Virus record (IMG/VR): IMGVR_UViG_3300017613_001793
Location: 1 to 58,936 of that record
Length of the DNA stretch: 58,936 nucleotides
Strand: one strand, 5' to 3'
DNA from: a virus
A program made the position numbers and the translations under genes. This document shows positions 53,349-58,936 of the stretch, in pieces. Numbering within the stretch: the stretch's first letter is position 1; the number at the start of each line of letters is the position of its first letter. The notes under the pieces are model-generated. The model had not been told where the DNA came from and ran no database searches. It saw nothing but the letters and a program-made list of their open reading frames with translations.

Positions 53349-53734
53349 TACTTCTCACCTACCTTATCTAATAAGTGGTACCATGAATTCATCCATGGAA
53401 GGATTTTTTCAAGGTAAATGTTTATCAAAATGGTCATGTCTTTCATTTCCATTTCAGAGTAGCTTGCTACATTTAATGTTTTAAGTAACTCTGGACACAA
53501 GATAGTTAAATGAGAAATTGTATCAATAGAGAATTGAGCTAATTTGTCACCTAATAATGTTGTGTTTGATATTCTATTGTAGTTACCATTAGATAACTGT
53601 ACTTTCAATATAGCCAAATCCATCATTTGACCTGTATTGGGGAACTCTAAATCATAATCTGTTCCTTTGTAGTTGATGCTAATTACACGACTTGGTGTAT
53701 CATCTTTTTCTTCTTTCTTAACTGTTTCCGACAT
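53348..53734 (-). CDS. Tail assembly chaperone-like protein (first frame)
   Basis: A 128-residue protein located directly after the tube gene and a terminator and before a second short gene and the tape measure. That is the standard position of tail assembly chaperones (T4-like phages differ). The N-terminal part (VISINYKGTDYDLEFP) is a beta-hairpin and the rest helical. No sequence motif proves the function; the call is from synteny. Confidence 0.6.
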   Translation of the reverse strand: MSETVKKEEKDDTPSRVISINYKGTDYDLEFPNTGQMMDLAILKVQLSNGNYNRISNTTLLGDKLAQFSIDTISHLTILCPELLKTLNVASYSEMEMKDMTILINIYLEKILPWMNSWYHLLDKVGEK

Positions 53735-53778
53735 ATCTATATAAATTTTCTATAAAAATAAGGATTTTTTCCATAAAA

Positions 53779-53799
53779 AAAGAGCCTAGCAGGCTCTTT
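53779..53799 (-). terminator. Strong terminator between tail tube and chaperone genes
   Basis: A perfect 9-bp stem AAAGAGCCT/AGGCTCTTT with a 3-base loop, followed on the minus strand by a run of seven T in total. It lies 30 bases after the tail tube stop. It would reduce transcription downstream, so sheath and tube can be made in larger amounts than tape measure and baseplate proteins. Confidence 0.85.
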
Positions 53800-53828
53800 A
53801 ATTACTTTTGTATGTTATAAAACTCTTA

Positions 53829-54347
53829 TTAAGCGCTCTTAGTAACTGGATATAAGTACTTGAAAGACTGATTTCTACCAGCAACGTTTCCTTCGTTGAT
53901 ACTAACATTGTCACTTTCAATGAACATTCCCCTTACTGTTGCGTAAGGAATTGCTTTTGGTTTAATTAACTTTGTGTTTGGGTCAATTACATCTGCAAGC
54001 TTCTTGAATACGTCAATATCCACACCTAAATCATTAAGAACAAGTTGGTCCTCAAAATTCTCTTGGTTATTACCTGATGCAATCTGAGATAAGATATTAG
54101 AACCAAATACTCTTTCTATTGCATCTGTAACTCCAGATGTTTCATAGTTTACTTCCCAGAAGCTACATGAAACAGTCCCTGACCATTTGATAACAGCAAA
54201 TTCATCTGAAAAGATACTTCCTAATCCTTTAGACACATCTATTCTTCCGATAGTCTCGTTAATAGATACATCTTTCATTTTACCAATTGCCTGTCCTCTC
54301 ATCTTGATTATTGCAATCGCTCCTGTTAAAACTTTATTGTCAGCCAT
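53829..54347 (-). CDS. Tail tube protein
   Basis: A 172-residue beta-rich protein. The pattern GAIAIIKMRGQAIGKMKDVSI, then EFAVIKWSGTVSCSFWEVNYE is typical of tail tube proteins, where an early beta-hairpin is followed by a central helix. It lies right after the tail sheath gene and directly before a strong terminator, as in many contractile-tail phages. It forms stacked hexamers inside the sheath. Confidence 0.8.
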   Translation of the reverse strand: MADNKVLTGAIAIIKMRGQAIGKMKDVSINETIGRIDVSKGLGSIFSDEFAVIKWSGTVSCSFWEVNYETSGVTDAIERVFGSNILSQIASGNNQENFEDQLVLNDLGVDIDVFKKLADVIDPNTKLIKPKAIPYATVRGMFIESDNVSINEGNVAGRNQSFKYLYPVTKSA

Positions 54348-54377
54348 CTTATGTGTTTTTTATTTTATTATTAATTA

Positions 54378-56024
54378 TTATACGTTTACTGTAAATCCTG
54401 TGAAGAATAAGAAACTTATTTCACTGTTTGGTGTAAACTTGTATGTTACGCAATATGCATCTTGTTCTCTTTCAACAGTGATGTCTTGGAATCCAAGGAT
54501 TAGATTATCTGAACTTGGAGAAGCTATCTTTCTTAATAAATATCCCTCAATCCATGTCTTAACATCTAATTCAGATAACGTATTTCTGTTAACTCCATTA
54601 GGGTCTTTTAATAATTGTGCTTTTGCATTAACAATTATCTCTTTATTCAACTGTCTTGTAATTCTCTTAATTTGTTTAGAGTGGATTGTTCCATCATCAT
54701 TAATCAAGAAGTCATTTTTCTGTAAAGAATTAACTCCTTTTACGATATCGAAACTAGGTCCTTCTAACCTAGACACTAATAATCCTGCATCTAATGCAGC
54801 AACTACCTCTTTGTCATTTAATGTGTGAACCTCTCCATCTATCTTGATATTCTTGAACGTAAGAGGTACTTGAGGCTCTAATCCAGCTTCTCTACCAAGT
54901 AAGGCTGCTGCTTTGTAATAAGAGTCATAGACCTTAAATCCTGTCCCCACACTTCTAGATGCTATCTTTACACCACCATGAACTACTGTTACGTGGTCAT
55001 TGTCATAAAACAATGCAGTTGCTTTAGAGAACTCAAATCCACCTATATCACTTCCTGCAGCAATATAAAGCTCTGGCTTGAATACGCTGTTGTCTACGAT
55101 GTGAGTAAGTATCTTGAAGTTGTTAGCTGACTGTGCATCACTATCTCCCCAGTCATCTGCGAAAATAAAGCTAATGTTTACATCAGCAATCTCATCTAAT
55201 ACTTTTGTTAAGTTAGCTGTAGAGTAAACTTCTGTTCCTCCTGTTGCTAGATTATAATTTAAGTTACCTGCAAGGTCATAGTCATCTACCGAACCATCTC
55301 CTGCTACAGTGTTAGATTTTAATTTGAAGTGCGTGTTAAATACATAATCACCTTCCATCCAAGTGAATAACTCAGTCATGTCGTTAAACTCAGGTGTCGT
55401 TAAAATTAACTGTGGTAATGCATCTGCTTGCGTAATTCCATTAAAAGGTGTTCCGTTTTGGTCCAACCCTGTATATGTCCCTTTGTAAAATTTCAATACG
55501 AATTTGGTTGCATCTACTTCACCTGCTTCCATTAAGGCAGCAACTCCTGTTGATAACTCACCGTTAAATAAAACTCCATTCCCAACTAATCCTTCATCCC
55601 TCATCTGTAGTGTGAAGTCACCTCCATTAACTACACTCTCACTTCCATCACCATCTCCTGTGAAAGAATAAGATAATTCGGCTGGAACTGTTGTTGCAGC
55701 TCTAACATAAAGTACTTTTGATACCCCATCAACACCTGCTCCTGCAGGAGAAAATAATGGGTCTGCTAACAGATTCCAAACACCACCTTTTGTGTGGCTC
55801 TTCATCTCCTCAGTATCTGACAATATGTATATAGACCCTTTTCCAGACTCTAATGTACCATCGATACCAGAACCTCCACCATAACCTGCACCACTTCCTG
55901 TGTCTATTATTAATGTAGTTCCGAAATCTAAATCCAATGGAGGGTTTTTCTGTCCTGACTTAATTGTAGAACGCACTCCTGGTATAGTTACTATCTTTCC
56001 GTTAAAATTGAATTTTGTACTCAT
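54378..56024 (-). CDS. Tail sheath protein
   Basis: A 548-residue protein. The N-terminus has the sheath pattern IPGVRSTIKSG (about 14-24) and a Gly-rich loop GSGAGYGGGSG. The C-terminal part includes IIVNAKAQLLKDPNGVNRNTL and the block ILGFQDITVEREQDAYCV, a common sheath ending with donated strands. Length and order (sheath then tube) fit the contractile tail. It is the main structural protein of the tail. Confidence 0.88.
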   Translation of the reverse strand: MSTKFNFNGKIVTIPGVRSTIKSGQKNPPLDLDFGTTLIIDTGSGAGYGGGSGIDGTLESGKGSIYILSDTEEMKSHTKGGVWNLLADPLFSPAGAGVDGVSKVLYVRAATTVPAELSYSFTGDGDGSESVVNGGDFTLQMRDEGLVGNGVLFNGELSTGVAALMEAGEVDATKFVLKFYKGTYTGLDQNGTPFNGITQADALPQLILTTPEFNDMTELFTWMEGDYVFNTHFKLKSNTVAGDGSVDDYDLAGNLNYNLATGGTEVYSTANLTKVLDEIADVNISFIFADDWGDSDAQSANNFKILTHIVDNSVFKPELYIAAGSDIGGFEFSKATALFYDNDHVTVVHGGVKIASRSVGTGFKVYDSYYKAAALLGREAGLEPQVPLTFKNIKIDGEVHTLNDKEVVAALDAGLLVSRLEGPSFDIVKGVNSLQKNDFLINDDGTIHSKQIKRITRQLNKEIIVNAKAQLLKDPNGVNRNTLSELDVKTWIEGYLLRKIASPSSDNLILGFQDITVEREQDAYCVTYKFTPNSEISFLFFTGFTVNV

Positions 56025-56050
56025 TCGTCTTATTTTTAAGTTTTACTTAT

Positions 56051-56374
56051 TTAATCAATTACTTTTTTGTCCTTACAAACCTGAATCCAGTTGTCGTAAG
56101 AATCTTTTGTTTTTCCAAAGCATCTTTCTAAGTATTTTATAGAAACTCTGTCTAATTTATATAAATTACCGAACTCATACGCGGTAAATGCCTTTATTTC
56201 CTCTACAACCTCTTCTTTTTTGACTTCTACCGCTTTAGTTGCCTTAGCTATTTCGATGTCTTCCCACACCTCAATCTTGTCTAATAAGTCATTTCTTTTG
56301 TCATTTCTAGTAAAAGAGATGTTCTTCTCTCTACAGAATGCTTTCATTTCTCTTATGTTCTTGAACTTTTCCAT
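56051..56374 (-). CDS. Small protein with HeH/SAP-like N-terminus
   Basis: A 107-residue protein. Residues about 5-35 (NIREMKAFCREKNISFTRND, then KRNDLLDKIE) match the helix-extended loop-helix/SAP-like pattern used in small DNA- or protein-binding modules. The rest is charged with a C-terminal helical part. It is situated between neck and sheath genes, so a head-tail or packaging role is possible; unassigned. Confidence 0.5.
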   Translation of the reverse strand: MEKFKNIREMKAFCREKNISFTRNDKRNDLLDKIEVWEDIEIAKATKAVEVKKEEVVEEIKAFTAYEFGNLYKLDRVSIKYLERCFGKTKDSYDNWIQVCKDKKVID

Positions 56375-56464
56375 ATTAGCCTGTTGTAAAATATTGAATA
56401 AAAATAAGGATATTAATACGTATATGATTTAATAACTTATTTTTTTATATACACAAATTTTATT

Positions 56465-56722
56465 TTACTCAAAAGCTTTGAGTGCTTCGTGTTCTGAGAC
56501 GAGCTTTGTTATATCAGTTGTTGTGTATTCTTTTCCCGGCTCTATTGTAAATGTGAGCCCTTTTTCATGGGTATAAACACTGCCTCCTTTTTCTTTGAAA
56601 TAAATAGAGACTCTCACTACATTAGCTACCCAATCATAATTAACATTTGATATGGTTAGCTCTGGATTGTTTAATGTTATCCCTTCTTCGATATCTATAT
56701 ACGTTATTCCTGTTGCTTTCAT
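56465..56722 (-). CDS. Small beta-rich virion-block protein
   Basis: An 85-residue protein predicted to be all beta (ELTISNVNYDWVANVVRVSIYFKE). No motif recognised. It lies 10 bases from the upstream lectin fusion gene. The 90 bases after it hold only an AT-rich stretch with one TTTG and no matching -7 box. A small head-tail connector is possible. Confidence 0.45.
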   Translation of the reverse strand: MKATGITYIDIEEGITLNNPELTISNVNYDWVANVVRVSIYFKEKGGSVYTHEKGLTFTIEPGKEYTTTDITKLVSEHEALKAFE

Positions 56723-56732
56723 GTTTTTTATT

Positions 56733-58394
56733 TTAAAAGTGCACCCTTATTTGATGATAGTACCAATTGTTTGTTTTTGGTGTAAAAGATAAAATGCCAT
56801 TTGAGGAGAAATGCCTCGCCCTTGTGGGCGTTACTCTGCTTGTTGTGCTTGTATATTGTGTCCTATTACCTCCCATCCACATTATATTGATACTGTATAG
56901 ATTGCCATCTGAATTAAAAATGCTTAATAATTCGTTACTATTGGGTAAATACCAGCCCCCATAACCATCCTGTGTACTACTTAGACAGCTATCAATAGCA
57001 TTATTCCAATTACTTTTTACACTTGTAGTTGTACTCTTACTGTAGTACCATCCTAAGCCTGTTAGATTATCAATAATATACCTGTCTGTATTCCAATCTG
57101 GGATATCTACATAATTATCAACAGTCGTTGCGTTTCCACCTGTATCTGTAAATCTTAAATAATTACCAAATTCGTTTGGGTGTAGGAGCGTGAACCAATT
57201 GGCGCCTAATTCTTGCTCGTATAGAGGATTAACAGGGTCAGCAGGATAGGGCATATTGACCTGCCTCCAGTAATCATCTCCAACTCTATACTGTAAGGTC
57301 TGGCCTGTATTATTTGGCCTTTTGTATTTTATCCCTGCTTTCACTGGAGTTGGTATTGCAACAATGTCTTCCATTGAGGGGATGCTTGTTGTTGTTCCAT
57401 CTGAATCTGTGAAGTTGATATTCGGTAAGTCATGGTCCTCTAGCGTATCTACTGAGTAACTATTATTGTAATTACTAATATTAATTGGTACAGGTGTCGG
57501 TATGGGTGTGCACACCATTGGTGTCTGCGCTGGGAGTATAACTATATTCCCATCTGAATCTGTATGGTTTATGTCTTTTAATACAAAGATATCTCCTGAG
57601 CCTATATCTTTTGCATAGGTCGAATCACTATTTTCTATAGTAGCATCTGAACATGCAGGTGGTAAGCATACTCCCTCTGGCAGTACCTTAGCTAAAGGAA
57701 TAACCTCTTCCCTTCCTGTTGGAGGCTCACTTAATACAGAGAACTTAGTACAGATTTGCTGTATTATGTCTTCTGGGAATAAACTTTCTACTGTTACTTC
57801 GTATTCAAGGGCTAATCCTATTGCTCTCATGAAAATATGGGTCGGTACAATAGTGTTCATGTTTTGAATATCCCTTCCGCTTAATTTGATATTTTCTAAC
57901 CCCACCATATTAAAATGGTCAATCACAGGAATTAGTATTCCTCTTAGAAGGTGATATATCATTACTACCTCATTTGAATTATCACTTGTGACAACCAATT
58001 GGTATTGTGTTGAAAATCTTCTTGTGTAATTTGGTTTCTGTTGGTCTTCACCACCCATTCCCTTTACTTCTTGATACCCCCTATATCCCTCATCCAATGA
58101 CAATCCATCCTTATCTGATTGCTCAGCAGGTAATGTAATGTGTATTGTTGGGATATTTGCTCTCTCCATATTGAAGAAAACATTAACATCTAGAAATCTA
58201 GGATTATCAGGCTTTGCTAGAAAAACTGTTTTTGCTTGTTCAAAGAAGTTGTATCTTTGTAAGTTATTATCTCCACAGATTCTAAAAAGCAGAGTATCTT
58301 CCTCATTATCGAAGTTGTCGAAGTCTGTTCTTATGAACTCCAGTATTGCCTTTACTGCATTAAATATCTGTATTTCTGGTACTAATACTCCCAT
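56733..58394 (-). CDS. Neck/tail-completion protein fused to a C-type-lectin-like (DUF1566) domain
   Basis: A 553-residue protein. Residues 1 to about 235 resemble a tail-completion protein of the neck (FNAVKAILEFIRTDFDNFDN, then IYHLLRGILIPVIDHFN). About 270-430 holds three repeats with a core like TDSDGNIVILP or FTDSDGTTTSIP, common in Bacteroidota phage tail proteins. About 435-553 is a DUF1566/C-type-lectin-like domain (NLTGLGWYYSK, YGGWYLPNSNELLSIF, then ARHFSSNGILSF and KTNNWYYHQIRVHF). The last part resembles the variable region of retroelement-diversified lectins. It would put a binding domain on the neck. Confidence 0.65.
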   Translation of the reverse strand: MGVLVPEIQIFNAVKAILEFIRTDFDNFDNEEDTLLFRICGDNNLQRYNFFEQAKTVFLAKPDNPRFLDVNVFFNMERANIPTIHITLPAEQSDKDGLSLDEGYRGYQEVKGMGGEDQQKPNYTRRFSTQYQLVVTSDNSNEVVMIYHLLRGILIPVIDHFNMVGLENIKLSGRDIQNMNTIVPTHIFMRAIGLALEYEVTVESLFPEDIIQQICTKFSVLSEPPTGREEVIPLAKVLPEGVCLPPACSDATIENSDSTYAKDIGSGDIFVLKDINHTDSDGNIVILPAQTPMVCTPIPTPVPINISNYNNSYSVDTLEDHDLPNINFTDSDGTTTSIPSMEDIVAIPTPVKAGIKYKRPNNTGQTLQYRVGDDYWRQVNMPYPADPVNPLYEQELGANWFTLLHPNEFGNYLRFTDTGGNATTVDNYVDIPDWNTDRYIIDNLTGLGWYYSKSTTTSVKSNWNNAIDSCLSSTQDGYGGWYLPNSNELLSIFNSDGNLYSINIMWMGGNRTQYTSTTSRVTPTRARHFSSNGILSFTPKTNNWYYHQIRVHF

Positions 58395-58397
58395 CTT

Positions 58398-58936
58398 TTA
58401 AAATCCTAATGTATCTAATATTTTATTCACTGCATGATTTAACTCAGCCTCTGCATTTTGCTCGAAGCTACTTAATGCCCTTCCAGCTAGATTATGAGTA
58501 TCTATCCCAGGATGTGTCCAACTATCATCCAAACTCTTGTCTGACACTTTCCTGAAGCTCATATACATACTTTGGTCTGTCTTACTATCCCTTACCTTAA
58601 TAACTCCCTCATAGATGCTTTTGAATGCTTTTGATTCCGGCACTTCTCCTTGGGCGTTAGTGTTGGGTGTCTTGTATTCAGCAGGTATCTCTCCTATCTG
58701 TAATCCAGAACTTCTTCTACCCCCACCAGGAACATCTATATTTGTTTTCTTGTTCTTAACAATGCTATATATGTCCTTTGGCATTTTATTTGAAAACACT
58801 GAGCTTTCACCTATTGAGCCTGGGGTTGAGTGTCTAAATGGAATTGTTAAATACCATCCACCATCTGCTTTTAATTTCTTTTTTGAGGATTTTCTAAACC
58901 CTTCTTTCAAATCAAATGCTGATGCACCTTCTTCTA
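58398..58936 (-). CDS. Neck protein, HK97 gp10-like (partial, N-terminus beyond the window)
   Basis: The frame continues through the right edge of the window: upstream of a possible TTG at 58910 the codons read EGASAFDLK in phase, so the true start lies outside. The visible 179 residues contain GGWYLTIPFRHSTPGS and a C-terminal helix (LNHAVNKILDTLGF). These are consistent with the gp10-like neck or head-tail joining proteins of tailed phages. It is followed 3 bases later by the neck/lectin fusion. Confidence 0.6.
   Translation of the reverse strand, partial: EEGASAFDLKEGFRKSSKKKLKADGGWYLTIPFRHSTPGSIGESSVFSNKMPKDIYSIVKNKKTNIDVPGGGRRSSGLQIGEIPAEYKTPNTNAQGEVPESKAFKSIYEGVIKVRDSKTDQSMYMSFRKVSDKSLDDSWTHPGIDTHNLAGRALSSFEQNAEAELNHAVNKILDTLGF

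Noticed and set aside
53335-53360. Programmed frameshift between the two tail-assembly-chaperone-like genes
   Set aside because: The second frame is closed by a TGA just 9 bases before its ATG and there is no clear slippery sequence; a TAATG stop-start overlap explains both genes.
53745-56415. Late promoters at TCCTTATTTTTAT (53753-53765 and about 56402-56415)
   Set aside because: The shared stretch resembles a -7 box, but no TTTG or other shared box lies 19-22 bases upstream at either place, and such AT-rich strings are frequent by chance here.
56736-56900. Complete diversity-generating retroelement
   Set aside because: The lectin-like end resembles a variable region, but I found no reverse transcriptase motif and no template repeat in this window, so only the possible target is reported.

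Overview
The window is a contiguous piece of a large, AT-rich, tailed-phage genome in which every supported gene lies on the minus strand, so transcription runs from right (58936) to left (1). The host is most likely a member of the Bacteroidota, perhaps a flavobacterium. Reasons: there are almost no Shine-Dalgarno sequences and start regions are A-rich; promoter-like sites resemble the Bacteroidota TTTG-N20-TAnnTTT pattern; and a Bacteroidota-style small lipoprotein and BspA-type repeats are present. A sheath, a tube, a baseplate J-like protein and a spike protein show a contractile (myovirus) tail.

Layout, in order of transcription. (1) 58936-33704, virion genes: gp10-like neck protein (cut by the window edge), a neck/tail-completion protein fused to a C-type-lectin-like (DUF1566) end, tail sheath, tail tube, a strong terminator, two tail-assembly-chaperone-like genes, tape measure, a large hub, spike, LysM protein, baseplate J-like protein, and a run of fibre and adhesin genes including a PKD plus BspA-repeat protein. 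(2) 33608-24371, replication: DnaB-type helicase, DnaG-type primase, DNA polymerase III alpha, adenosylcobalamin-dependent ribonucleotide reductase, QueD. (3) 24281-17943, DNA modification: SF2 helicase, QueE, FolE, a dCTP deaminase/dUTPase-family protein, a DpdA-like transglycosylase, a P-loop kinase, and QueC. (4) 17859-9926, recombination: an SSB-like protein, tRNA-Gln, a lipoprotein, a second degenerate tRNA, Mre11/Rad50-like (gp47/gp46) proteins, RuvC-like resolvase and membrane proteins. (5) 9748-8843, a single winged-helix gene with terminators on both sides. (6) 8682-4433, small genes, an SF1 helicase and two related terminase-small-subunit-like proteins. (7) 4352-1213, small genes followed by groES and groEL, ending at a terminator. 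(8) A small conserved gene and a metallophosphoesterase-like gene that runs off the left edge.

Together FolE, QueD, QueE and QueC make preQ0 from GTP, and the DpdA-like protein would place it in DNA. This predicts 7-deazaguanine-modified, restriction-resistant phage DNA. The most unusual feature is a LAGLIDADG homing-endonuclease domain placed in frame inside queC without visible intein motifs. It is either a protein-level insertion or a very compact in-frame intron. A second pattern is a shared promoter, operator and leader element at five unit boundaries in the replication half, together with an ATCGG leader motif just before many start codons.
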